Both the position numbers and the translations under genes were made by a program. Positions 46,701-54,974 of a stretch of DNA of 64,000 bases are shown here, in pieces. Below the pieces are notes generated by a model that was not told the DNA's origin, ran no database searches, and saw only the letters and a list, made by a program, of their open reading frames with translations. Within the stretch, counting starts at the first letter, position 1; each line of letters starts with the position of its first letter. The DNA is from Anaerolineaceae bacterium (lineage in GTDB: Bacteria; Chloroflexota; Anaerolineae; Anaerolineales; Anaerolineaceae), in the NCBI GenBank assembly GCA_002702705.1, contig PABH01000059.1, positions 16,619-80,618 of the forward strand. Direction: 5' to 3'.

Positions 46701-49700
46701 CCGATTCGCATACATAGAACGATTTCGCTCTTCACTCACAGAAGCTTGTAAGTTGAATGTTTCACTACTTTCTGCCCAAACAGTATACGCCGAACAAACC
46801 TGGTTCAAGATATCAGTTTGTGCAAGCAATTGAATAGTATTAGCGACAAAAAATAAGTTTGACCCTTTAGGTACTCCATTATTCGTTTTAACAAGCCCTT
46901 CTGTTCCCAATCGATCAATAGCTGTAATTCTTTCAACTTCAGAAATGATCGCATCTGCACGAATATTTTCAACAATGTCAGCAATGGTAATGAATGTTAA
47001 ATTACTGGTTCTGTGCTCAAGGCTATCCCAAATGTTTCTTTGTGAAGCAAATCCAACCACAAAACCTTGAAGGTTTCCAAGACTATCGATCAAATTTAAT
47101 ATGATGTCTATATCGAAATCACCAGTAAATTGATTTGAATTAATCTCAATTTTTCTTATCTTGTTTACATTTAAAAGCTCTAGCAATAGTTTTGATGCCT
47201 GAACAATTTCCGGTTGATACTGCTCAAGTGACTGTTTCATATTTACTAGAGCAAGGACAGTTTCACCGGGTAGATTGATTGGTTTTCCAATTTCCTCAAA
47301 GACATCAAGAAGAGAAAAGTGATCCAATAATAAAAGGCTTGTTACATCAAGGGATAAATGATCCAATGCAATTGGTTCATCAGGCTCTTTAAAATCGACA
47401 AGGGATGGTCTCCCGCCAAAGCGGATAAATAGTGGGAATTTTTGCTTGGGGGAAGCTAAATTATTGTTACTAAATGCCATATTGTAAAGCGTAAATAAAT
47501 TGGACCTGGCATTCATGGAAAGAAAATGGATAGGTATTTCTCCGGAGTTGTATTTATAGACTAATTCATTCCACTGCTGATTCCTCTGTTTTATTATGTC
47601 AATTGTCTCTTCGAATGTTGTTACCCTTATTGGTGCGCCTTCCGCACTCATAATATTAGGAATCAGTTTGTGGATATCTTTCATTTCAGAATCAAGACCT
47701 AACGAGAAACCAAGCATCATTTTCTCGACTACATGCTGTGAACTTAATTGGTCAACTGGTGCTAAGTCAAAAAACTCGATTGCGAGCTCGGGAGATGCCC
47801 AAAGCAGAGAATTGGCAATTTGGATAAGTTCGTCAGCCTTAAAATCCGGCTGCTTTTTTATCAGAATTGCAACATCCCTTAAACCCAATTTATCACCTTT
47901 ACGAATATAGAAGTCACGGAGCAATAGGAGATTTTGTTTGGTTGGGTTGCTCTCGGCTATTTGACGTAAATCCGACAGGGCTTCAGGAAATTCACCAGAT
48001 AGTGCCTTGCTTTGTATGTAAATTAATATCAGATCACTTGGAAGGTTGTTATCAAAACATAAAGATTTATTTCGCTCGATGTAAAGTTTACATTCCTGGT
48101 ACATTCCTTGGTTATAAAGAGTTGCAACACCAATCTTAAATGCTTTTTCTGTTTGGATTTCAGAGACCAATCGGTCCGGATATGAACTGATCTTTTGCCA
48201 TTTTTGTTTTGCTGCGTAATACTGGCACATTTCCATTAGCGCCAATGCATCTTTTTCTTCCTCATATGATTTTATTAATATGCCAATAAATTTATCTAAA
48301 TCTTCACCTTCGTTGCTTTCCTGACTAAGCAACAAAAATTGAATAGGTTTTAACTGTTCGCGATAACTTGATTCCTGAAATTCTCTGTTGGCATCACTCA
48401 TCTTTTTTTGTGCGATGAGTGTTTGAATATGCCAAAAATCCCATAATTGCTCGAGTCCTTCTGTAATAAATAACTTTTTATTGCTCTCGAGTAGATACAG
48501 AGTATTTCGTACTTTCTTAAGTTGAATATTTAGCATAGCACTGCTAATAATGTCTGCTGCAGTAGCCAAACCTTTCTCACGTTTCTTTTTTAACTCTTGA
48601 TGGCTTTTCTGTAACTGAAATGGATATTTTCTATAGAATACCCAAGAGATTATTCGATGATCAGTAGGAAAGTCGGTCAGCAGACTACTGAAAAAATTTT
48701 CTGCTTCTTTCTGTCTTCTAAAATTGCATGCTAAACAAGCAGCATACCATAGCTTCAAGGAAAGTCTGTAGGAAGCACCTGAATACTCATTCTGATAAAC
48801 TTTTCGGAATATTTCTGCAGCATAATCAAGCGCATGAATGGCTTCGCTAGAAGACTTTATAAGGTCTAGTTCAATTGGTTCTGGCCACAATGTCGTTGTC
48901 CTAGAAAAGACTGCTGGCGAGAGCGCAGAAAAATAAGAAATTACCGCGTCGGCAATCTGAATGCTTTCCCAATTGCTTGCGATTTGTTTTGCTTGGTTGA
49001 TGGTTTCTCTAGCTTTTTGTAAATCTCGGAACTCCAAATGTAACAATGCCTGCAGACGGAAAACTTCAGCATTATTACTGGTCTCTACCTGTAATTGTTC
49101 AAGCAAGCTTTTTGCTTCATATATGCTACTTTTCTGTAGCAAGAGAGAAACTCGAGCACATATTGATTCAATATCATTCGCGTCGCTGAGCGTCTCTAAA
49201 CTAGCCTCCAGACCCGACCGATGTAAAGCAAGAATTGCCCAATATTTCCTGTCAAATCCTTCTGGGTCGAGTTCTTTTGCTGCTTTAAGAAGGTTTTCAG
49301 CTTTATCAAAATCTTCATAAAAATCAATATATGTAATTGCTTCTAATCGAATAATTCCCGCCTTTGTTTTTACATCTATTGCTTTCCACTCATCTATGTT
49401 AGTTTTTTTCTGTTTTATCCATTCAAAAACCTTTTTCTTATCCCCTTCCCGCCATAATATTTTATTATTTTCAAGTTCCTCTGATGCTTTTGAATTTAGA
49501 ACTGTTAATAAGTTGTTTAAATCAGTGACTAATGATAAATTTACCCCAAAGCCCGGTTGATGAGTAAATAGAGATGCAGATACTGGTCCACATATTTGTT
49601 CAGACCAGAATTGGCTATTCTCAATGTGTGTGTATATTAATTTAATATTTTCTCGGAGAATGTCACGAATACGTATTGCATCCCATAGTTCATAATCAAT

Positions 49701-50096
49701 ACCTACATCCTTGAATCTTTGTCGTTCAATTGAAATTTGAGAGTTGGCTTTTTGTGATGATATCCTAGATGCTACAATTAGAATAAATTTTCTCACTCCC
49801 TCTTTTTGCCAAAATTGAATGTGTTCGAAAAATTTATTTGAAGCCTCAACTATTTTTGCTGGCGGAAAATTTTTATAGCATTTGGATTGTGCAACTTCCA
49901 GAATTCCGGTCTTCCGGTCGCAACGAATATCAATGCCGAATTGCCCTTCTCCATTGTCACCATAAATTCTGCAATCAGTAAACTCGCCCTGTTCGGCTAA
50001 CAAGTCCCGACATAACTCTTGAAAAGGCATAGATCCCATTTCATGGAAAGGAGGTTCTTTCCCTTTTTGCATTGGAGGCGTTAAAAATGATTTCAT
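43797..50096 (-). CDS. Giant 2099-residue Mrr-like nuclease / TPR / PIN-like protein, candidate defence gene
   Basis: Residues about 20-165 form a restriction-endonuclease-like domain of Mrr style: MPFQELCRDLLAEQG, then GIDIR (Asp about 56) and EVAQSKCY (Q-x-K about 70-72), then KFILIVAS. A long alpha-helical repeat array of TPR type follows (about 205-850). A PIN-like region (about 905-1245) is suggested by LDVTSLLLLDHFSLLD at its start and IDDLFIQREL...GVNAIGIYELVWSAFNQGLI at its end. The remainder is helical and unassigned. It is far AT-richer than the transfer genes on its right, a sign of separate acquisition. It is transcribed toward the convergent nuclease-like gene and away from the XRE-ImmA-PIN operon's last gene, on the same strand. 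Nuclease plus scaffold plus PIN suggests an abortive-infection or plasmid-defence effector (inference). Confidence 0.7.
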   Translation of the reverse strand: MKSFLTPPMQKGKEPPFHEMGSMPFQELCRDLLAEQGEFTDCRIYGDNGEGQFGIDIRCDRKTGILEVAQSKCYKNFPPAKIVEASNKFFEHIQFWQKEGVRKFILIVASRISSQKANSQISIERQRFKDVGIDYELWDAIRIRDILRENIKLIYTHIENSQFWSEQICGPVSASLFTHQPGFGVNLSLVTDLNNLLTVLNSKASEELENNKILWREGDKKKVFEWIKQKKTNIDEWKAIDVKTKAGIIRLEAITYIDFYEDFDKAENLLKAAKELDPEGFDRKYWAILALHRSGLEASLETLSDANDIESICARVSLLLQKSSIYEAKSLLEQLQVETSNNAEVFRLQALLHLEFRDLQKARETINQAKQIASNWESIQIADAVISYFSALSPAVFSRTTTLWPEPIELDLIKSSSEAIHALDYAAEIFRKVYQNEYSGASYRLSLKLWYAACLACNFRRQKEAENFFSSLLTDFPTDHRIISWVFYRKYPFQLQKSHQELKKKREKGLATAADIISSAMLNIQLKKVRNTLYLLESNKKLFITEGLEQLWDFWHIQTLIAQKKMSDANREFQESSYREQLKPIQFLLLSQESNEGEDLDKFIGILIKSYEEEKDALALMEMCQYYAAKQKWQKISSYPDRLVSEIQTEKAFKIGVATLYNQGMYQECKLYIERNKSLCFDNNLPSDLILIYIQSKALSGEFPEALSDLRQIAESNPTKQNLLLLRDFYIRKGDKLGLRDVAILIKKQPDFKADELIQIANSLLWASPELAIEFFDLAPVDQLSSQHVVEKMMLGFSLGLDSEMKDIHKLIPNIMSAEGAPIRVTTFEETIDIIKQRNQQWNELVYKYNSGEIPIHFLSMNARSNLFTLYNMAFSNNNLASPKQKFPLFIRFGGRPSLVDFKEPDEPIALDHLSLDVTSLLLLDHFSLLDVFEEIGKPINLPGETVLALVNMKQSLEQYQPEIVQASKLLLELLNVNKIRKIEINSNQFTGDFDIDIILNLIDSLGNLQGFVVGFASQRNIWDSLEHRTSNLTFITIADIVENIRADAIISEVERITAIDRLGTEGLVKTNNGVPKGSNLFFVANTIQLLAQTDILNQVCSAYTVWAESSETFNLQASVSEERNRSMYANRLQNLIDRISKGIEERKYSFLPQQKLGNEIESTAREDSLLHNLSENFIAGQSSNFLPAIDDLFIQRELHYHGVNAIGIYELVWSAFNQGLIEEARYYDLLIEFRKADLRYIPISSAEIVFHIKTASIENKVVQENSNLRILKEYISSSLITGRKIQIPRLPIDSVEAMGEFEYIINIVHSISYAVMKIWQDNVSEELKQIRSSWIFENLFLDILTLCNIVGWERDHKDHVFLVALSLAEYFLNGLQFIKDDSDKSPRKQFYDWFYYKICEPRFAANSGLLERTAELIKDSLSSQISSNANSEFDPYIRLFSQRLYQDLPDPLKTIINRDPKFLEQIGIEIISVIDVAGLMFPAANFWDNLAKTLEGESIAIEAVNPKVEVLFSPNTSRKKLSATFINPNNGEKINIESGDFVFILNANKQFWLESNHDYFREWSANELEANISKICLLKSPAERMEELNELRKSSIGNYYHSLKEKLLSTKTLDFARLLPPSRQGLHQFFGFVSSDNAIATIEEQINLYARNVITRLGIFTATSRISAFPIGIPTVLLDEIQELSFDERQKFLSGLSDVLITPISRLQYLRLIGQFGDEDQTAMLVNSFFTEEMNIEISAFLLLLGWISDELDDLPGDNQFTAEEKLLLSWGHTNELFTIFKQVGVPFDWLISVLKEKKPQLPFRYIFASASLEWNDVIHPSRLDVLPFKILGVDYALGDNKTLCKEERDILLNEVFPWKENNILPAVDLLEQRESYTNVLNSFFGKEISNSLISLTSGEEDRITALSNSSLKNLASEAIEWLSSPDSALAGFQFLFGLYHTKLLPKDLLFDFEKKISGFNFVGLISLNPMIVILGFYFSTCQAKQLSDNAKNHLIEELLGLAEACSKLYPGQSSIPDDNVLEVELSALLFESAVQLSKSMTENKVIDEFERLMMGILSRWSETKPIALRLLNRLYSDIPISISHTLGKVLLEIRSLR

Positions 50097-50279
50097 GCGT
50101 TTCTATGTCCCATCATATGCCAGTGATGATTGAATATTGTGTAAAGTAATATGTTGCCGAAATAACATCAGTTTGGACATTTATGCGAACTAAATATTCT
50201 GGTAGTACGGGAGAGATGTCAACTGAGAACAAACTTGGGAAGGCTTGAGATAAAAACCAACTCTTTGAACCATTCATCC

Positions 50280-50810
50280 TTACTGCTTCCGCCTCAATAG
50301 GAATTCGGTAAACGTGTTGACAGGCAACTTGCGATTTCGCTGAAGCATATCTCGCCAAATCACATTCCCTTGCCCTTCATTGATCAGGTGTTGCTCAAAT
50401 GCCTCGACCATAATATCAGCACTCGTACGGTGCTTTATGTTGAATAATCGAACATACGGTAAAATATCACGCATGTTATTGCTACCCAGGATTCCGTTAT
50501 ATTCTTTGGTAAGAACAATCGCGGCAGCTTCCCCCGTACCAATGATCTTGTACCCCTGATCTGGATGTTCCGTCAACTTCAGATATAAGCGACTAGAGTC
50601 CGTTTCTGCAGTGATTTGATAGAGTAATACTCGATTCGCTTGCAGCAAACCATCCACCCTGTTTTTCATGAATGGCACTTTTCTCAGCTCAGCGTACACT
50701 TGTTTGGGAATACCGATGCGACCAGCGTATAACTGGAGAATGAGATTCTCACGTTGAACGAGCAGAAAGGTAGAAAGGCAGTCAGTATCCAGGAATAACG
50801 ATTCAGTCAT
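50280..50810 (-). CDS. PIN-domain protein (toxin-like RNase)
   Basis: A 176-residue protein. Acidic residues expected of a PIN nuclease are visible: D8 and D10 in LFLDTDCLS, E41 in IPKQVYAEL, E94 in GTGEAAAIVL and D115 in NNMRDIL. GEAAAI and the GILGSNN block match the PIN fold found beside XRE/ImmA-type genes. It probably cleaves RNA and would be held in check by the upstream gene pair. It overlaps the ImmA/IrrE gene by eight nt, so the products are made together. Confidence 0.78.
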   Translation of the reverse strand: MTESLFLDTDCLSTFLLVQRENLILQLYAGRIGIPKQVYAELRKVPFMKNRVDGLLQANRVLLYQITAETDSSRLYLKLTEHPDQGYKIIGTGEAAAIVLTKEYNGILGSNNMRDILPYVRLFNIKHRTSADIMVEAFEQHLINEGQGNVIWRDMLQRNRKLPVNTFTEFLLRRKQ

Positions 50811-51564
50811 ACATTTCCTGGTCTTCAGCCTCTAAATTGAATACGATATCGGCTCGGTAGGCATCCAGCAATAGCTCTTCGTACTTTCCGTTAGAGATCA
50901 CTTCGGCATCAATCAATTGCTCAACTAACTTGATATAACTTCCGGTGGTAAAATACTGCCGATCTTCTGGAGAGGGAACATATAACTCGTTGCTAAACCC
51001 CAATTTACGTGCTGAGGCAATGATATCGTATCTAAGAGTGTTCGCGAAATCCAGGGTTATCCAACCATCTCCAACTAATCGATAGAGAGTCGCCTGGCGG
51101 CTCATCTGGAAATGCTGTTCGATACGTATAACATCCGTTATAGATAAAGGATTCGATCCTTTTTTTAACTTGTGTTCGATAAAACTACGTAGTGCATCGT
51201 TTGGTGCCAGGAAGTAAGAAGCGAAGCTATCAGCATTCTTTTCTTCTTCATCCTTCCCGCCGCCAATTTCTTTCCCACATACCATGCTTTGAATTTCTTC
51301 CTGAATGAACAAATGATACAACTCATGAGCAGCTGTGAATCGTTGCCTACCGTGTGTCGTTCTAGAATTAATTGCAACCAAGTATTCACCACGATGTGTG
51401 CGCACGCACATACCAGAGATGCGTTCGGACAGTGGATAATAAACAAGCGTCAAATATTCTTGAGATTGAAGGATTGCAAATACGTCAATCGGAGAGAATA
51501 CATCCTCTCCGAAACGTTTTCGCAAATTATTCGCCAAATAACTGAGTTCACTCTTAGCTTTCAA
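50803..51564 (-). CDS. ImmA/IrrE-family metallopeptidase
   Basis: A 253-residue protein with the zinc-peptidase motif RQRFTAAHELYHLFI (HExxH about 80-84) and a later Glu-rich helix EEEKNADSFASYFLAP that supplies the third ligand. The family cleaves XRE-type repressors or related partners, as ImmA does with ImmR. The N-terminal half is short and helical; the C-terminal part has a winged-helix-like block (MSRQATLYRLV). TTG at 51564 overlaps the end of the XRE gene by 11 nt and is the likeliest start. It sits between repressor and PIN genes in one operon. Confidence 0.85.
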   Translation of the reverse strand: MKAKSELSYLANNLRKRFGEDVFSPIDVFAILQSQEYLTLVYYPLSERISGMCVRTHRGEYLVAINSRTTHGRQRFTAAHELYHLFIQEEIQSMVCGKEIGGGKDEEEKNADSFASYFLAPNDALRSFIEHKLKKGSNPLSITDVIRIEQHFQMSRQATLYRLVGDGWITLDFANTLRYDIIASARKLGFSNELYVPSPEDRQYFTTGSYIKLVEQLIDAEVISNGKYEELLLDAYRADIVFNLEAEDQEMYD

Positions 51565-51901
51565 CGGATATCACTCTCTCTAATAGGCTTTGCATTTGAA
51601 CCAAATTCAATGCAATCTTGTGGATATCAGCAATTGCGATCAAATCTTCGTTTTCAATAGCATTTCCACGAAAGGCAATACACAAAGGTTTTGCTTCCAT
51701 TTCATCGTTTACCAGGTCAGCTAATTCACAACCAAACAGGCTACACAATTGCTCCAACTGATCTACCTGAAATTGACGTTCGCCTTTTTCACATTTTGAA
51801 ATGGTGCTTTGGTCAACATCCAAAAATTGTGCGATTTGCCCCTGGCTCAAACCGGCCATTTCCCGCAGTTTCTTAACTTTATGCCCACTCATAACGCTCA
51901 T
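51554..51901 (-). CDS. XRE-family helix-turn-helix repressor
   Basis: A 115-residue protein with one Cro/CI-type HTH (about 10-60): VKKLREMAGLSQGQIAQFLDVDQSTISKCEKGER. It is followed by a helical tail that may contact the metallopeptidase. ATG at 51901 has AGAGGAG upstream; the longer start at 51919 would put that site inside the gene. It is the first gene of the XRE-ImmA/IrrE-PIN operon and probably represses it through the inverted repeat in the promoter. Cleavage by the next gene's product would relieve repression (family knowledge, not shown here). Confidence 0.88.
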   Translation of the reverse strand: MSVMSGHKVKKLREMAGLSQGQIAQFLDVDQSTISKCEKGERQFQVDQLEQLCSLFGCELADLVNDEMEAKPLCIAFRGNAIENEDLIAIADIHKIALNLVQMQSLLERVISVES

Positions 51902-51925
51902 TACCGACTCCTCTCTCATGATTTC

Positions 51926-51979
51926 ATTATATCATGTTTTGTCATAATTCAACAATTATTTATTGAAAATATATGACAA
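51926..51979 (-). promoter_or_regulatory. Promoter and operator of the XRE-ImmA/IrrE-PIN operon
   Basis: On the minus strand TTGTTG (51955-51950), an 18-nt spacer and TATAAT (51931-51926) form the promoter. Inverted 8-mers TTGTCATA (51939-51946) and TATGACAA (51972-51979) flank the -35 region, as expected of an XRE autorepressor site. Confidence 0.6.
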
Positions 51980-52100
51980 TATAATCAATCATTTGTGGTT
52001 CTTGATGTCTGCTGTACATGTTGAAATTCATGCTTACGATGAAATAAATCGCGAAAGAGATGATCTCATAGAAAAGCAGATTTGAATTTTTAGAAGCGGC

Positions 52101-52565
52101 TCAATTTATACTAGTTTTTACGGGTCTAAATTTGCACCCATACACTGCCGGCTTTCCCACCATTGTCCAGGACAACCTTTCAACTGTATTCCACCAAATC
52201 CCTGGCACCTCATACCAATTAGCACCAGCCACATTCTTCGGCATATCAGGATCTGGTGCAGTGCCACGAGCAAGAAAACCATCCGGGTGAATCCCCACTT
52301 CTGTATACACAACAGAATAAATCGGACCAAGTACTGCCAACGAAAGCATCATCCCCCAACCACAACGGGAGGGCTCAACCGTTTTTGCAGCATCAATCCG
52401 GTCGGCAATAAAATCGAAGTAGGTCATCCCCTTTGGAGCCTGGGGAACCTGCATGGGCTGGTTGCCCTTGTAGGTTACAAACAGAATACTGGAACAAATC
52501 AGCAGGATAACAACAGTATTGATAACACTCGTTATTAATTTAAGAACCATTCCGATGAATTTCAT
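52101..52565 (-). CDS. Membrane or secreted protein, unknown function
   Basis: A 154-residue protein with one N-terminal hydrophobic segment (about 9-31, signal anchor) and a polar remainder containing several Trp and three Cys. No family is recognised. It overlaps the upstream ribbon-helix-helix gene by 26 nt and so is expressed with it, opposite to the secretion operon. It could be a surface exclusion or entry-control protein, but this is a guess from position only. Confidence 0.55.
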   Translation of the reverse strand: MKFIGMVLKLITSVINTVVILLICSSILFVTYKGNQPMQVPQAPKGMTYFDFIADRIDAAKTVEPSRCGWGMMLSLAVLGPIYSVVYTEVGIHPDGFLARGTAPDPDMPKNVAGANWYEVPGIWWNTVERLSWTMVGKPAVYGCKFRPVKTSIN

Positions 52566-52794
52566 TTTCTTTATCTTTCCCTTGATCTATTTGATACTGA
52601 TCTTCTGGTCGGGCTCCTTCTCGTAAGACCCGGTTATAACGAATCTCCTCCCGATACATTCGGTCTAGTGCTATTTCAATTACGTCACTCTCACTTCGCC
52701 CCATTACATTTGCCATCGCTTTTAATTGGTCTACACCTTCAAAGCTGAGGCGAAAAGAACGGACTGGTTTTCTGGATGAATTTGTTCTTGGCAT
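52540..52794 (-). CDS. Ribbon-helix-helix (CopG/Arc-like) regulator
   Basis: An 84-residue protein. VRSFRLSFEGVDQLKAMANVMGRSESDVIEIALDRMY has the beta-strand plus two-helix pattern of an RHH domain with a G-R-S-E-S turn. The tail is charged. It likely binds the GTATTACT repeats found 27-52 nt upstream of its start and controls itself and perhaps the divergent transfer-like operon. Confidence 0.8.
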   Translation of the reverse strand: MPRTNSSRKPVRSFRLSFEGVDQLKAMANVMGRSESDVIEIALDRMYREEIRYNRVLREGARPEDQYQIDQGKDKENEIHRNGS

Positions 52795-52820
52795 TCGCGT
52801 TTTCCTTATCGGTTAGGTTA

Positions 52821-52844
52821 TTAATACTGTATTACTCTAGTATT
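52821..52844. promoter_or_regulatory. Operator for the RHH regulator
   Basis: Perfect 7-bp inverted arms TAATACT and AGTATTA span 24 bp, and the octamer GTATTACT is repeated in direct orientation at 52828 and 52839 (11-nt period). RHH proteins typically bind such helically phased repeats. It lies 27 nt upstream of the RHH start codon. Confidence 0.65.
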
Positions 52845-52952
52845 ACTTTGTCAAGTGCTAATCTTCATTTTTAAAGAAATTCCCTCCGAAAAGTCCCCCT
52901 AGGATAAGCGGTTTCCCATTGATATGATTAAGATCACAACCCAATATCATTT

Positions 52953-52999
52953 TGGTCGCTGATATCATCAGCTGTTCCAAATTATCCTTGGAGCGACCA
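52953..52999. repeat. Inverted TGGTCGC repeats with central palindrome
   Basis: TGGTCGC (52953-52959) and GCGACCA (52993-52999) are inverted, enclosing part of the palindrome GCTGATATCATCAGC (52958-52972). A third TGGTCGC lies at 53060. Candidate operator or nick-region structure upstream of the transfer-like operon. Confidence 0.45.
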
Positions 53000-53112
53000 T
53001 CCATGTCCTTTCTGATGTAACAACCAATTTGTGATGTTACCCCAAATGAAGGATATTAATGGTCGCTTTCTTTTTAATCGAATTAAAAACCGTTAATCGG
53101 GAAGGAGAAAAA

Positions 53113-53673
53113 TTGAAAGTAATTGAAATCTCAAAACGAAATCTGATCGTTTCAGTAATCCTTGCGGTAGTTGTTACAACGAGCATCCTGGTAATAAATA
53201 ACTTACCTCGCCACACAGAGCAAAGCGAGATTCCATTATTCGATGAAGAGAGACTCGCTTCCACCACTGCGGTTTTGGCTGTTGAAAAAGTATTCCAGGT
53301 GAACTACCAGGAAGGGAAGGATGTATGGCTAGAACGGATTTGCAAAAACAGCACATCTGCCGGATATGAAATCTTCACAGTTGGTGCAGATCGCCTTTGG
53401 GAAAAGTACGTGGATGCGAAATCTGTCGTCACCGCAACGGCGCAGGCTGTGCAGAAAGTAGCAGATAATGACACGGAGCAAGTTTGGGAAGTGTCAATCG
53501 ATCTTTCAACTCCCCTACCAGGCAGCAATAAAACCCATGACACCGCCTATGTTGTTGTTATGAAAACAGAAAATGGGTGGAAATTCGACCGGTTCTTGAT
53601 GCAAGCTGAAATCGAAACCATCCTGAACCGTCAGGATTCTTTATCCTCACCGGTAGAAGAAGGTCATAAGTAG
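53113..53673 (+). CDS. VirB8/TcpC-like membrane protein
   Basis: A 186-residue bitopic protein: a short cytoplasmic tail, a transmembrane helix (about 10-30, LIVSVILAVVVTTSILVI) and an external domain with the alpha-beta pattern of the NTF2-like fold (AVEKVFQVNYQEGKDVW...YVVVMKTENGWKFDRFL). That layout is that of VirB8, an assembly hub of type IV secretion. The start is taken as TTG at 53113 because AAGGAG lies five nt before it; the longer ATG frame has no site. The next gene overlaps its stop by one base. Confidence 0.6.
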   Translation: MKVIEISKRNLIVSVILAVVVTTSILVINNLPRHTEQSEIPLFDEERLASTTAVLAVEKVFQVNYQEGKDVWLERICKNSTSAGYEIFTVGADRLWEKYVDAKSVVTATAQAVQKVADNDTEQVWEVSIDLSTPLPGSNKTHDTAYVVVMKTENGWKFDRFLMQAEIETILNRQDSLSSPVEEGHK

Positions 53674-54965
53674 TGAAAAGATTCATCCTCATTTTTTTGC
53701 TTTTGGCCTTACTTATTCCATCAGCTGTATACGCTCAGGATGAAGATCCTTGGTCTGAAGTGTTTTTACCAGACGGCAATTTAAATCCGAATCTAGTGGA
53801 TTTAGGTGTTACAACCGAAAATCCAGACTGGATGTCTATGGATCTACCCTTTGGCCAGTCAATAGATCTGGAAGCAAATTATCACCGCTATCAAACACCC
53901 AGTGGAAATATTGTAATCCTACCATCTGCTTCGACATTATTCTTTATGGCTATGAATCCGCAAGAAAGTGGATTAAGTAATTCTTATGGGGCTTTGGAGA
54001 ATGGATACGGTGCACTGATATCATTTATCGGTCAAGTTGTGGGTGATAACTTGGATTGGAACCGGGTACAAATGGAGCATCCGGAATATGCCAATCCTGA
54101 ACAATTCTGGGGAGCAGTACTTAATGGTCAACAGGATGTTTGGACCTACTTCTCCGGTTGGGGATTCATTACAACCCTTTTCCAGATGAGTTGGTATGAC
54201 TCAGCACTTCGTTCCACCTATTTGTTATACCTGAATGGTGTACAAAATTGTGACTCTATTCCTGGCGAATGTTCAGGAGTGGTTACGCCGCCCCCTCCTC
54301 CCAGAGAATGCCCGGATCCAACCATCTCCATGCAGCAACCTGTGCTAACCATTCAGAAGACCGCTCCAAGTAATCCTTTAGTTGTAGGACAAGATACTGA
54401 AACCCGGCGTGGTGCAGATATTCAAGTCAGTGTGACCGTTCCTCCAGTCATCTTCACCTGGTATGAGCCAATTTATGAAGAAAGGGATGTATGCCGCTTT
54501 GCCAATTCCGGTGAAACCGCTGATTGCAATACCGGATCCGGATCAGTCGTCAATGATGGTATCTCAGATACAGAGAGGGTGTTCAAGGAATGCCGAGCAC
54601 ATGTGGAGCACCTACCGGATGCAGTCGCATCGTTACAGGCAACTGCTGCGCTGGATAGCGCTAGCCAAAATTGGATTACAAAAAAACTAGGTCAGACCCA
54701 TTACGAAGCCTATATCCACCAGTCGAATTTTGCCCTTATTCCTGGATTTGGATCATGGGCGGGTGGATGTGATGGCGGTGGAACCTGTAGGGCAACTGGA
54801 CAAGCGCTGCGTGTCCCTTTTGCTGACCCGGGAACATTCAATTTACATCTGGACGTGGTAACTACAGGCACGCGGTTTCGCAGCGTTCCAATTACCCAAC
54901 CCAGGCGTGTCAGCATGGATGGAACGATGAAGGTGTATGTTACGCTGCCGGCATTGGTACCGTAA
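53673..54965 (+). CDS. Secreted protein of the transfer-like operon, unknown function
   Basis: A 430-residue protein with a Sec signal peptide (IFLLLALLIPSAVYA, cleavage near residue 21). The mature part has an N-terminal alpha/beta region, a linker VVTPPPPPRECPD (about 203-215), and a Cys-containing beta-rich C-terminal half. No family is recognised. The GTG start overlaps the previous stop by one base with GAAGGT upstream. As an exported component between a VirB8-like and membrane subunits, it may be an outer part of the secretion apparatus or an adhesin. Confidence 0.6.
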   Translation: MKRFILIFLLLALLIPSAVYAQDEDPWSEVFLPDGNLNPNLVDLGVTTENPDWMSMDLPFGQSIDLEANYHRYQTPSGNIVILPSASTLFFMAMNPQESGLSNSYGALENGYGALISFIGQVVGDNLDWNRVQMEHPEYANPEQFWGAVLNGQQDVWTYFSGWGFITTLFQMSWYDSALRSTYLLYLNGVQNCDSIPGECSGVVTPPPPPRECPDPTISMQQPVLTIQKTAPSNPLVVGQDTETRRGADIQVSVTVPPVIFTWYEPIYEERDVCRFANSGETADCNTGSGSVVNDGISDTERVFKECRAHVEHLPDAVASLQATAALDSASQNWITKKLGQTHYEAYIHQSNFALIPGFGSWAGGCDGGGTCRATGQALRVPFADPGTFNLHLDVVTTGTRFRSVPITQPRRVSMDGTMKVYVTLPALVP

Positions 54966-54974
54966 AAGGAAAAT

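Larger units (their letters stand above)
52795..53112. other. 318-bp divergent regulatory region before the transfer-like operon
   Basis: It contains the RHH operator repeats, the inverted TGGTCGC pair and the palindrome GCTGATATCATCAGC. An open frame starts at 53059 but joins the downstream gene in frame without a ribosome binding site, so the region is read as non-coding. It could hold promoters and an origin of transfer. Confidence 0.5.

Noticed and set aside
50113..50358. 81-codon minus-strand frame between the PIN and giant genes
   Set aside because: It overlaps the PIN gene in another frame, has no ribosome binding site and no recognisable domain.
53059..53112. N-terminal extension of the VirB8-like protein
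   Set aside because: The ATG at 53059 lacks a ribosome binding site, while TTG at 53113 has AAGGAG at good spacing and starts just before the membrane helix.
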